NCBI GenBank assembly: GCA_002317355.1 | Contig: DCJC01000081.1 | Span: 1 to 34,625 of the forward strand | DNA: 34,625 nt | Origin: Prevotellaceae bacterium UBA1710 | GTDB lineage: Bacteria > Bacteroidota > Bacteroidia > Bacteroidales > Bacteroidaceae | Reading direction: 5' to 3' | Part shown: one piece after another, positions 6,654 through 13,844 of the stretch | How positions within the stretch are numbered: the stretch's first letter is position 1 | Layout: every line of letters begins with the position of its first letter | Notes under the pieces: model-generated | Told to the model about the DNA's origin: nothing | Seen by the model: only the letters and a program-made list of their open reading frames with translations | Databases searched by the model: none | Position numbers and translations under genes: made by a program

Positions 6654-9275
6654 ATGATGACAGCAAACGAAATCCGCGACTCGTTCAAGAATTTCTTCGA
6701 ACAGAAAGGACATGCCGTTGTGCCAAGTGCACCAATGGTGATTAAAGATGACCCAACACTTATGTTTACCAACGCTGGTATGAACCAGTGGAAGGATGTT
6801 ATCCTCGGTACACGCGATCCAGAGCCTCGCCGTCGTGCAGACTCTCAGAAGTGTCTTCGTGTAAGTGGTAAGCACAACGACCTTGAGGAGGTTGGACATG
6901 ATACATATCACCACACAATGTTTGAGATGCTCGGTAACTGGTCGTTCGGTGACTATTTCAAGGAAGGTGCTATCGATATGGCTTGGGAGTATCTCGTTGA
7001 CGTACTCAAGCTCGATCCAGCTGACCTCTACGTTACAATCTTCGAGGGTGACGACAGCGAAGGTCTCGCTCGTGATGAGGAGGCTTACGGCTACTGGCTC
7101 AAGCACGTTCCTGCTGACCACATCATCAATGGTAACAAGCACGATAACTTCTGGGAGATGGGTGATACAGGTCCTTGTGGTCCTTGCTCTGAGATTCACC
7201 TCGACTCTCGTACTCCAGAAGAGAAGGCAAAGAAGCCAGGTCGTGAACTCGTAAACATGGACGACCCTCAGGTTATCGAGATCTGGAACATCGTGTTCAT
7301 GCAGTTCGAGCGTAAGGCTGACGGTCACCTCGAGCCACTTGGCATGAACGTTATCGACACAGGTATGGGCTTCGAGCGTCTTGTTCGTGCACTTCAGGGT
7401 AAGCACTCAAACTACGATACTGATGTCTTCCAGCCAATCATCAAGGAGATTGAACGCCTCTCTGGCAAGAAGTATGGCGCTGCAGAGGATACTGATGTGG
7501 CAATGCGTGTAATCGCTGATCACCTCCGTGCTGTTGCCTTCTCTATTGCTGACGGTCAGCTCCCTGGCAATGCAAAGGCTGGTTACGTAATCCGTCGTAT
7601 CCTCCGTCGTGCAGTTCGTTATGCATACACATTCCTCGATCAGAAGGAGGCATTCGTTTATAAGCTCCTCCCTGTTCTCATTCAGGAGATGGGCCCATCT
7701 TATCCAGAACTCCCAGGACAGCGTGAACTCATCGGTAAGGTGATCAAGGAAGAGGAGGACTCATTCCTTCGCACACTCGACAAGGGTATCTCTATGCTCT
7801 CTGATGCTATCGAGGCACTCAAGGCTGAGAAGAAGAACGTACTCGATGGTACTCAGGCATTCCGTCTCTTCGATACATACGGTTTCCCACTCGACCTCAC
7901 AGAGCTCATCTGCCGTGAGCAGGGCATCAGCGTTGATGAGGCTAAGTTCAATGAGGAGATGGAGGCTCAGAAGGCTCGTGCCCGCAATGCAGCACAGGTA
8001 GAGAACTCTGACTGGGTTGAGCTCAAGGCTGGCGAGCAGCAGTTTGTTGGCTATGACTTCACAGAATATGAGTGTGAGATCCTCCGCTACCGTAAGGTGA
8101 CTGTTAAGAAGGCTACATACTTCGAGATCGTTCTTTCTGCAACTCCATTCTATGGTGAGATGGGTGGTCAGGTAGGTGACAAGGGTGTTCTCGTTTCTGA
8201 GAATGAGACAGTCACAGTCATTGACACACGTCGTGAGAACGGTCAGAGCGTGCATATCGTCAAGGAGATGCCAAAGGATCCATCAGCTCCATTCATGGCT
8301 TGCGTTGATACAGACAAGCGTAATGCAAGTGCTGCCAACCACACAGCAACTCACCTTCTCGACTATGCTCTCAAGCAGGTTCTCGGTGATCATGTTGAGC
8401 AGAAGGGTTCTTTCGTTAGCCCTGACACACTCCGTTTCGACTTCTCTCACTTCGAGAAGGTGACAGACGAGCAGCTCCGTGAGGTTTCACGCATCGTCAA
8501 CTCAATGATCCGTGAGGACCTTCCACTTGACGAGCATCGCGACACTCCACTTGAGGAGGCTAAGAAGCTTGGTGCTATCGCTCTCTTCGGTGAGAAGTAT
8601 GGTGACAAGGTACGTGTAGTTCGTTTCGGACCATCTTGTGAGTTCTGTGGTGGTATCCACGCAAGCAGCACAGGTCGTATCGGTATGTTCAAGATTATCT
8701 CTGAGAGCAGTGTTGCAGCAGGTATCCGTCGTATCGAGGCTGTTACCGGCCAGCAGTGTGAGGAGATGCTCTACACAATGGAGGATACAGCAAAGGCTAT
8801 CGCTGCTATGTTCAATAACGCCAAGGATCTTCAGGGTGCTATCGCTAAGTTCATTGAGGAGCACGAAGGCATCAAGAAGGAGGTTGAGTCAATGAAGGCA
8901 CAGGCTGCTTCACGTATCAAGGCTGGTCTTCTTGAGCATGTACAGCAGATCAATGGTGTCAATGTCATCAAGGCTGTTGTTCCAGCTGATGCACAGCAGT
9001 GTAAGGATATCGTATTCCAGATCCGTGAGGCTATGCCACAGTCACTTGTATGTGCTCTCGGCACAAAGATTGGTGGTAAGCCAAGCATCACTATCATGCT
9101 CTCTGACGACATGGTCAAGGATCATGGTCTCAACGCTGGTAAGATCGTTCGTGAGGCTGCTAAGCTCATCCAGGGTGGTGGCGGTGGTCAGCCATTCTTC
9201 GCTACCGCAGGTGGTAAGAATGCTGATGGCGTTTCTGCTGCTCTCGATAAGGCTATCGAACTCTGCGAACTCTAA
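6654..9275 (+). CDS. alaS: alanyl-tRNA synthetase
   Basis: The 873-residue product is a full-length class II alanyl-tRNA synthetase, which charges tRNA-Ala and hydrolyses mischarged Ser/Gly-tRNA. The catalytic domain shows motif 1 (LMFTNAGMNQWKDVILG), motif 2 (HHTMFEMLGNWSFGDYF) and motif 3 (DTGMGFERL). The editing domain carries the zinc ligands H563 and H567 (NHTATHLLD) with C665 and H669 (CEFCGGIH). The C-Ala domain ends in the glycine-rich phrase IQGGGGGQPFFATAGG. Codon choice is strongly biased (CTC Leu, ATC Ile, CGT Arg), as expected for a highly expressed gene. An ATG one codon downstream (6657) is an equally possible start. It has its own promoter. Confidence 0.98.
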   Translation: MMTANEIRDSFKNFFEQKGHAVVPSAPMVIKDDPTLMFTNAGMNQWKDVILGTRDPEPRRRADSQKCLRVSGKHNDLEEVGHDTYHHTMFEMLGNWSFGDYFKEGAIDMAWEYLVDVLKLDPADLYVTIFEGDDSEGLARDEEAYGYWLKHVPADHIINGNKHDNFWEMGDTGPCGPCSEIHLDSRTPEEKAKKPGRELVNMDDPQVIEIWNIVFMQFERKADGHLEPLGMNVIDTGMGFERLVRALQGKHSNYDTDVFQPIIKEIERLSGKKYGAAEDTDVAMRVIADHLRAVAFSIADGQLPGNAKAGYVIRRILRRAVRYAYTFLDQKEAFVYKLLPVLIQEMGPSYPELPGQRELIGKVIKEEEDSFLRTLDKGISMLSDAIEALKAEKKNVLDGTQAFRLFDTYGFPLDLTELICREQGISVDEAKFNEEMEAQKARARNAAQVENSDWVELKAGEQQFVGYDFTEYECEILRYRKVTVKKATYFEIVLSATPFYGEMGGQVGDKGVLVSENETVTVIDTRRENGQSVHIVKEMPKDPSAPFMACVDTDKRNASAANHTATHLLDYALKQVLGDHVEQKGSFVSPDTLRFDFSHFEKVTDEQLREVSRIVNSMIREDLPLDEHRDTPLEEAKKLGAIALFGEKYGDKVRVVRFGPSCEFCGGIHASSTGRIGMFKIISESSVAAGIRRIEAVTGQQCEEMLYTMEDTAKAIAAMFNNAKDLQGAIAKFIEEHEGIKKEVESMKAQAASRIKAGLLEHVQQINGVNVIKAVVPADAQQCKDIVFQIREAMPQSLVCALGTKIGGKPSITIMLSDDMVKDHGLNAGKIVREAAKLIQGGGGGQPFFATAGGKNADGVSAALDKAIELCEL

Positions 9276-9300
9276 ATTTTAACGAGAGTGAAAATTTATA

Positions 9301-9407
9301 AGTGAAGAGTGAAGAGAGAAAAGTGAAGAATTTGAATTAGTATTGTGCCTTTTGTGGTGAATTAAATGTAACTTAAATTCTTCACTTTTCACTCTTCACT
9401 TTTCACT
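9301..9407. repeat. 107-bp inverted-repeat element, copy B
   Basis: Arms at 9301-9338 and 9370-9407 are inverted copies with 34 of 38 positions identical around a 31-nt loop. Arms and loop align with the element at 5019-5127: loop lengths are equal and 22 of 31 loop positions are identical by hand count. It fills the gap between alaS and the MerR gene, ending 15 nt before the MerR start codon, so a hairpin here could stop alaS read-through or limit access to the MerR ribosome site. Confidence 0.8.
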
Positions 9408-9422
9408 CCTAAAAATCGAACT

Positions 9423-9761
9423 ATGTCTGAGAAAAATCTAAAAGTATATTACACCATCAAGGAAGTGGCAGAACTGATTGGTGTAACTGAGCCTACTCTC
9501 AGATTCTGGGAGACAGAGTTTCCTCATATTAAGCCAAAGACCACGGCAAACAAGGTGCGTCAATATACCGAGAAGGATATTGACGAGATCAAGGTTATCT
9601 ATAATCTTATCCGTGTGCGTGGCTTTAAGATTGCTGCAGCCAAGAAGATGCTGCATTCCAATAGAACAAGCGTTGACAAGACCGACAAGGTGCTTCGTAA
9701 GCTTCAGGATGTAAAAGAGGAACTTCTTGCGTTGAAGTCTCAACTTGATGTCATTGTATAG
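9423..9761 (+). CDS. MerR-family transcriptional regulator
   Basis: A 112-residue protein. Residues 7-75 form the MerR winged-helix domain: YTIKEVAELIGVTEPTLRFW is the helix-turn-helix, followed by the wing (NKVRQYTEKDIDEI) and RVRGFKIAAAKKML. A short coiled-coil dimerisation helix follows (about 85-110, LRKLQDVKEELLALKSQL). There is no effector-binding domain or metal-binding Cys cluster, so it belongs to the short MerR type. The MFS exporter starts 3 nt after its stop, a tight two-gene operon in which this protein may control exporter expression. No dyad operator was seen in the 5' gap, which is occupied by the inverted repeat. Confidence 0.88.
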   Translation: MSEKNLKVYYTIKEVAELIGVTEPTLRFWETEFPHIKPKTTANKVRQYTEKDIDEIKVIYNLIRVRGFKIAAAKKMLHSNRTSVDKTDKVLRKLQDVKEELLALKSQLDVIV

Positions 9762-9764
9762 CGC

Positions 9765-10916
9765 GTGAAAAGAAGCCTTGTTTCTCTTGCTATGGGCACT
9801 TTCGGGCTTGGCATCACCGAGTTCGTCATGATGGCAATCCTGCCTAATGTGGCTGAGGATTTCGGGGTGTCCATACCTGTTGCCGGTCATCTTATTTCTG
9901 CCTATGCTCTTGGCGTTTGTGTCGGAGCTCCAATGCTGTTAATGCTCGGTCGCACATGGCCTTTGAAGCGCATTCTCTTTACACTCTGTGGCATCTTCAT
10001 CTTTGCTTCTGCATTGATGGCTGTAAGTCCCTCGTATGGTGTATTCCTGCTTGCACGCTTTTGTGCCGGATTGCCTCACGGAGCCTATTTCGGTGTGTCG
10101 AGTATCGTTGGTGACAGATTGTCTCCTGAAGGGAAATCTGCCTTTGCCGTTGCGATAATCGGTTCTGGAATGGCTGTAGCCAACCTTGTGGGAATCCCGC
10201 TCGGTACATTGCTGACGGGTATCCTTTCATGGCGATTGGTCTTCATCTTCTCATGCGTATGGGGAATAGCCACTCTCCTTGCTATCTGGAAATTCGTGCC
10301 AACCATTCCACCATTGCCTAACGTGGGTGTAAAGGGAACATTCCGTTTCCTCAAGCGACTTGCTCCATGGCTCGTAATCTTCGGTACGTTGCTTGGCAAC
10401 TGCGGAGTGTTCTGCTACTATAGTTACATCGCACCACTCCTTATTAATATGTCTGGTGTTCCAACGGATATGATGACTATTATGATGGTACTTGCTGGTG
10501 CAGGTATGGTAGTCGGAAATCTGTGTGGTGGAAAGGTATCTGATAAGGCAGGCCCTGGTCACATGGCTCGCTATGGTACGATGACGATGTTCCTGATGCT
10601 TGGTAGTATCTTCTTGTTCTCGCAGAATACAATACTCTCTGTGGTATGTATGACGATAACGACAGCCGCTCTGTTTAGTGTCTCTGCCCCACAGCAATTG
10701 CTATTGTTGCGCTATTCAGAAGGAGGCGAACTTCTCGGAGGAGCAATGGTACAAATCGCCTTCAACCTCGGTAATGCCATTGGTGCATTCTCAGGTGGTG
10801 TACCTATAAGTCTTGGAATGACCTACAACTATTGTGCTCTTGTAGGTGTCTTCTTCGCTGCAATGGCAATAGTTGCTTATACCATATTTATCAGGAAATA
10901 CGAATCAGTAAGATAA
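9765..10916 (+). CDS. MFS exporter, DHA1/AraJ-like
   Basis: A 383-residue twelve-segment transporter. The N-terminus (GITEFVMMAILPNVAEDFGV) is the signature of the AraJ/YdhP group of DHA1 drug or sugar-efflux transporters, and the motif-A region between segments 2 and 3 is present as a shortened loop (LMLGRTWPLKRIL). The start is GTG at 9765, 3 nt after the MerR stop; an ATG at 9792 would remove part of the first segment and is less likely. Translation is probably coupled to the MerR gene. The terminator stem begins within the TAA stop codon. Substrate cannot be deduced. Confidence 0.88.
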   Translation: MKRSLVSLAMGTFGLGITEFVMMAILPNVAEDFGVSIPVAGHLISAYALGVCVGAPMLLMLGRTWPLKRILFTLCGIFIFASALMAVSPSYGVFLLARFCAGLPHGAYFGVSSIVGDRLSPEGKSAFAVAIIGSGMAVANLVGIPLGTLLTGILSWRLVFIFSCVWGIATLLAIWKFVPTIPPLPNVGVKGTFRFLKRLAPWLVIFGTLLGNCGVFCYYSYIAPLLINMSGVPTDMMTIMMVLAGAGMVVGNLCGGKVSDKAGPGHMARYGTMTMFLMLGSIFLFSQNTILSVVCMTITTAALFSVSAPQQLLLLRYSEGGELLGGAMVQIAFNLGNAIGAFSGGVPISLGMTYNYCALVGVFFAAMAIVAYTIFIRKYESVR

Positions 10917-10940
10917 AAAGTCCCAGAAATGGGACTTTTT
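10915..10940 (+). terminator. intrinsic terminator of the MerR-MFS operon
   Basis: AAAAAGTCCCA (10915-10925) pairs with TGGGACTTTTT (10930-10940) around a GAAA tetraloop, and further T residues follow. The last two bases of the MFS stop codon are part of the stem. The A-tract/T-tract symmetry could make it work in both directions. Confidence 0.9.
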
Positions 10941-11024
10941 TTGTATCATATACCACATTTTCTCCCTTTTTTTTATTAATATAATAAGGTGTATTGCGTG
11001 AAAAATGGTCGTTTTTTATTCAAA

Positions 11025-11040
11025 TACCATATTTGTGGTA
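11025..11040. promoter_or_regulatory. TACCA-N6-TGGTA palindrome upstream of metY
   Basis: TACCA (11025-11029) and TGGTA (11036-11040) form a 16-bp dyad, extended by one base pair to ATACCA/TGGTAT. The same 5-6-5 geometry is found upstream of cysK at 12615-12630. After the dyad comes AATGACTATC (11046-11055), a ten-base string also present downstream of the cysK dyad. It is a likely operator for a shared sulfur-metabolism regulator; the regulator is not encoded in the window as far as can be told. Confidence 0.6.
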
Positions 11041-11086
11041 TGCCGAATGACTATCATAGGGTATTCTCTATATCCGAAAAAAGCTG

Positions 11087-11094
11087 TAATTTTG
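11087..11094 (+). promoter_or_regulatory. probable -7 element of the metY promoter
   Basis: TAATTTTG fits TAnnTTTG and is followed by CACTC, the same as after the cysK -7 element. No clear -33 TTG is present, which may mean dependence on an activator. The predicted mRNA leader is about 80 nt. Confidence 0.5.
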
Positions 11095-11179
11095 CACTCA
11101 GAAATAAACAAGAAATAAATAACCACGACAAACCAAGACGCAAGTTAAGGTGAGTCACAAAAAAGAAAGGAAAAAATAT

Positions 11180-12466
11180 ATGAGTACAAAGAACTATCGT
11201 CTTGAAACACTTGCACTTCACGTAGGTCAGGAACAGCCAGATCCAGCATCAGATGCTCGCGCAGTACCTATTTACCAGACAACATCCTACGTGTTCCGTA
11301 ACTCTCAGCACGCTGCCGATCGTTTCGGTCTTCGCGATGCAGGTAATATCTACGGTCGTCTCACCAACTCTACACAGGACGTATTCGAGTCACGCGTTGC
11401 AGCTCTCGAAGGTGGCGTAGCAGGTCTTGCAGTAGCATCAGGCGCAGCAGCTATCACATACGCTCTTCAGAACATCGTTCAGGCTGGTGATCACATCGTT
11501 GCAGCTGATAATCTCTACGGTGGTAGCTACAACCTCATCACACATACACTCGCTACACAGGGCGTTACAAACACTATTGTTACCATTAACGATCTTGAGG
11601 CTCTCGAAGCAGCTATCCAGCCTAACACAAAGGTTATCTACGCTGAGACATTCGGTAATCCTAACTCTGACGTAACAAACATTGAGGCAATCGCAGAGGT
11701 AGCCCACAAGCATAACATTGTCTTCATCGTTGACAATACCTTCGCTCCAATTCTCATCCAGCCACTCAAGCATGGTGCTGATATCGTAGTTCATTCTGCT
11801 ACAAAGTTCATCGGTGGTCACGGTTCAAGCCTCGGTGGTGTCATCGTTGATGGCGGTAAGTTCGACTGGAAGGCAAACGCTGACAAGTATCCAACTATCG
11901 CAAAGCCAGATCCATCATATCACGGAGCAGTATTTGCTGATGTCGCAGGTCCTGCAGCCTTCGTAACACGTATTCGTGCTGTCATTCTCCGTGACACAGG
12001 TGCTGCAATCTCTCCATTCAACGCATGGATTCTCCTTCAGGGTGTAGAGTCGCTTCCTCTTCGTATCGAGCGTCATGTGGAGAACGCACTCAAGGTTGTT
12101 GATTTCCTCTCAAAGCATCCAAAGGTGGAGAAGGTTAATCACCCAAGCCTTGCAAATCATCCAGATCATGAGCTCTATAACAAGTACTTCCCTAATGGTG
12201 CTGGCTCTATCTTCACATTCGAGATCAAGGGTGGTCAGGAAGCTGCATGGAAGTTCATCGATAACCTCGAGATCTTCTCTCTCCTTGCTAACGTTGCTGA
12301 CGTTAAGTCACTTGCAATACATCCAGCAACTACAACTCACTCACAGATGAGTCCAGAGGAGCTTGCTCAGCAGCATATCACTCCATCTACTATCCGTCTC
12401 TCTATCGGTGTAGAGCATATCGACGATATCCTCGAGGATATTGCACAAGCACTTGATAAGGCGTAA
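11180..12466 (+). CDS. metY: O-acetylhomoserine sulfhydrylase
   Basis: A PLP enzyme of the Cys/Met metabolism family, 428 residues from the ATG at 11180. It makes homocysteine from O-acetylhomoserine and sulfide. The N-terminus (LETLALHVGQEQPDP) and the phrase AVPIYQTTSYVF are typical of this subgroup, as is its length compared with cystathionine synthases (about 380-400). The PLP lysine is K209 in VHSATKFIGGHG, and DNTFAPILIQPLKHGAD precedes it. A GTG at 11150 is in frame but would add ten lysine-rich residues not usual for the family; the ATG preceded by AAAGGA is preferred. The cysteine synthase gene follows about 230 nt later under its own promoter with a matching palindrome. Confidence 0.93.
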   Translation: MSTKNYRLETLALHVGQEQPDPASDARAVPIYQTTSYVFRNSQHAADRFGLRDAGNIYGRLTNSTQDVFESRVAALEGGVAGLAVASGAAAITYALQNIVQAGDHIVAADNLYGGSYNLITHTLATQGVTNTIVTINDLEALEAAIQPNTKVIYAETFGNPNSDVTNIEAIAEVAHKHNIVFIVDNTFAPILIQPLKHGADIVVHSATKFIGGHGSSLGGVIVDGGKFDWKANADKYPTIAKPDPSYHGAVFADVAGPAAFVTRIRAVILRDTGAAISPFNAWILLQGVESLPLRIERHVENALKVVDFLSKHPKVEKVNHPSLANHPDHELYNKYFPNGAGSIFTFEIKGGQEAAWKFIDNLEIFSLLANVADVKSLAIHPATTTHSQMSPEELAQQHITPSTIRLSIGVEHIDDILEDIAQALDKA

Positions 12467-12556
12467 GGAGCCTCTCCCCCCGCCCTGACACATACTCCGA
12501 TGTTATTAACATCGGACTTCCCCCGTAGGGAGGGAGCCGGTGTGCGGTGGGCAATC
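12467..12556. repeat. GC-rich intergenic element with a strong hairpin
   Basis: Directly after the metY stop, base composition switches to C-runs and G-runs (CCTCTCCCCCCGCCC, CCCCCGTAGGGAGGGAGCC). Within it lies a 9-bp stem, TCCGATGTT (12496-12504) and AACATCGGA (12508-12516), with a 3-nt loop. GGAGCC occurs at both ends as a direct repeat. It resembles the CCCTCCC-type intergenic repeats scattered in Bacteroidetes genomes. No T-tract follows the stem, so it is not a classical terminator. Confidence 0.5.
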
Positions 12557-12614
12557 TCAATATAGACCAATAGAAGCGCCTTCTTTTGACGCTTTCACCT
12601 TTATCACTATAATT

Positions 12615-12630
12615 TACCATAAAAATGGTA
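12615..12630. promoter_or_regulatory. TACCA-N6-TGGTA palindrome abutting the cysK promoter
   Basis: TACCA (12615-12619) and TGGTA (12626-12630) form a 16-bp dyad, extended inward by T/A to TACCAT-N4-ATGGTA. It ends directly before the -33 TTG at 12631. A third half site, TGGTA, lies at 12640-12644 within the promoter spacer. Spacing and sequence equal the dyad upstream of metY, supporting a shared operator; its position against the -33 element would suit either an activator touching polymerase or a repressor. Confidence 0.65.
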
Positions 12631-12661
12631 TTGTGTAAATGGTAGAAAATGACTATCTTTG
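12631..12661 (+). promoter_or_regulatory. cysK promoter
   Basis: TTG at 12631-12633 and TATCTTTG at 12654-12661 are separated by 20 nt, a full Bacteroidetes promoter match. The expected start site is near 12668, leaving a leader of roughly 28 nt before the cysK ATG at 12696, with AAAGAAAGG as a possible ribosome site. Confidence 0.75.
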
Positions 12662-12695
12662 CACTCGTAATTAAAACAAAAGAAAGGTAAGAATT

Positions 12696-13640
12696 ATGGC
12701 AATAGCAAAATCACTTACAGAGCTGGTTGGTAATACACCTCTGCTCGAACTTAATAAGTTCTCTCAGTCAAAGAATCTTGAGACTCCAATTATCGCAAAG
12801 GTTGAGTTCTTCAATCCTGGCGGTTCAGTAAAAGACCGTATCGCACTCGCTATGATCGAGGACGCAGAGGCTAAGGGCATCCTTAAGCCAGGCGCAACAA
12901 TCATCGAGCCAACATCTGGTAACACTGGTGTAGGTCTTGCCCTCGTAAGCGCAGTCAAGGGCTATCACCTCATTCTCACCATGCCTGAGACCATGTCTGT
13001 TGAGCGTCGTAACCTCGTCAAGGCTTATGGTGCAGAGGTTCGTCTCACAAGCGGTAAGGAAGGTATGGCTGGTGCTATCAAGGCTGCAGAGGAACTCCGT
13101 GACTCAATTCCTGGAAGCGTTATCCTCCAGCAGTTTGAGAATGCAGCTAACCCAGCACGTCACTATGCAACAACAGGTCCAGAGATCTGGAAGGATACTG
13201 ATGGTAAGGTAGATATCTTCGTCGCTGGTGTAGGTACTGGTGGTACAGTATCTGGTATCGGTAAGTATCTTAAGGAGCAGAACCCTAACGTGAAGGTTTA
13301 TGCTGTAGAGCCTCTCACATCACCAGTTCTCAACGGTGGTAAGAGCGGTCCTCACAAGATCCAGGGTATTGGTGCTGGTTTCGTGCCAAAGACATACAAT
13401 GCAGATGTTATCGACGAGGTAATCGATGTTGACAATGATGATGCTATCCGCACAGGTCGTCAGCTCGCTCAGACTGAAGGTCTTCTCGTAGGTATCTCTT
13501 CAGGTGCAGCAGCCTTTGCAGCAGCACAGATTGCAGCACGTCCAGAGAACAAGGGTAAGAAGATTGTCGTTCTCCTCCCAGACACAGGTGAGCGTTATCT
13601 CTCTACCATCCTCTATGCTTTCGATGAGTACCCACTCTAA
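12696..13640 (+). CDS. cysK: cysteine synthase A (O-acetylserine sulfhydrylase)
   Basis: A 314-residue PLP fold-type II enzyme that makes cysteine from O-acetylserine and sulfide. The PLP lysine is K46 in NPGGSVKDRIAL; the phosphate/substrate loop TSGNTG lies at residues 73-78; and the second glycine loop GVGTGGTVSGIGKYL follows. The C-terminal GISSGAAAFAA and LPDTGERYLST complete the CysK pattern. Length is typical. It stands alone between its own promoter and a strong terminator, next to the O-acetylhomoserine sulfhydrylase gene, with which it shares an upstream dyad. Confidence 0.95.
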   Translation: MAIAKSLTELVGNTPLLELNKFSQSKNLETPIIAKVEFFNPGGSVKDRIALAMIEDAEAKGILKPGATIIEPTSGNTGVGLALVSAVKGYHLILTMPETMSVERRNLVKAYGAEVRLTSGKEGMAGAIKAAEELRDSIPGSVILQQFENAANPARHYATTGPEIWKDTDGKVDIFVAGVGTGGTVSGIGKYLKEQNPNVKVYAVEPLTSPVLNGGKSGPHKIQGIGAGFVPKTYNADVIDEVIDVDNDDAIRTGRQLAQTEGLLVGISSGAAAFAAAQIAARPENKGKKIVVLLPDTGERYLSTILYAFDEYPL

Positions 13641-13650
13641 GCTTAGGCTT

Positions 13651-13688
13651 AATTGATAATGAATAATTGAGAATTGATAATTCAATTC
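13651..13688. repeat. iterated AATTGATAAT motif after cysK
   Basis: AATTGATAAT, GAATAATTGA and GAATTGATAAT repeat here with inverted character (ATTCAATT at the end). It is the low-complexity filler between the cysK stop and its terminator, of the same kind as the iterated motifs in other gaps of the window. Confidence 0.5.
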
Positions 13689-13692
13689 ATAT

Positions 13693-13732
13693 ACGACAAA
13701 AGGCTCACTTCACGGTGAGCCTTTTTTGTCGT
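13693..13732 (+). terminator. intrinsic terminator of cysK
   Basis: ACGACAAAAGGCTCAC (13693-13708) pairs with GTGAGCC plus TTTTTTGTCGT (13715-13732), with two extra T residues in the descending arm. The GC stem GGCTCAC/GTGAGCC is followed directly by six T residues. Downstream to 13844 I see no further gene. Confidence 0.9.
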
Positions 13733-13844
13733 GTTATTACTTATGAATCTTTTGTGAATGAGACTGTCCAAATTAACATTACATTTATAGTGAATGATAT
13801 GATGGTTTGTCTTATCGATGTTCAAATATAGTCTGCATCACTAA

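Noticed and set aside
6549..7406. 285-codon open frame on the minus strand
   Set aside because: It lies opposite alaS, shows no family pattern and owes its length to alaS codon bias.
11150..11179. GTG start for metY at 11150
   Set aside because: It adds a lysine-rich tail foreign to the family; ATG 11180 has a better upstream AAAGGA and gives the usual length.
10941..11179. SAM riboswitch in the metY leader
   Set aside because: The SAM-I core helices and conserved GA-rich junctions were looked for and not found; only the dyad and a -7 element are visible.
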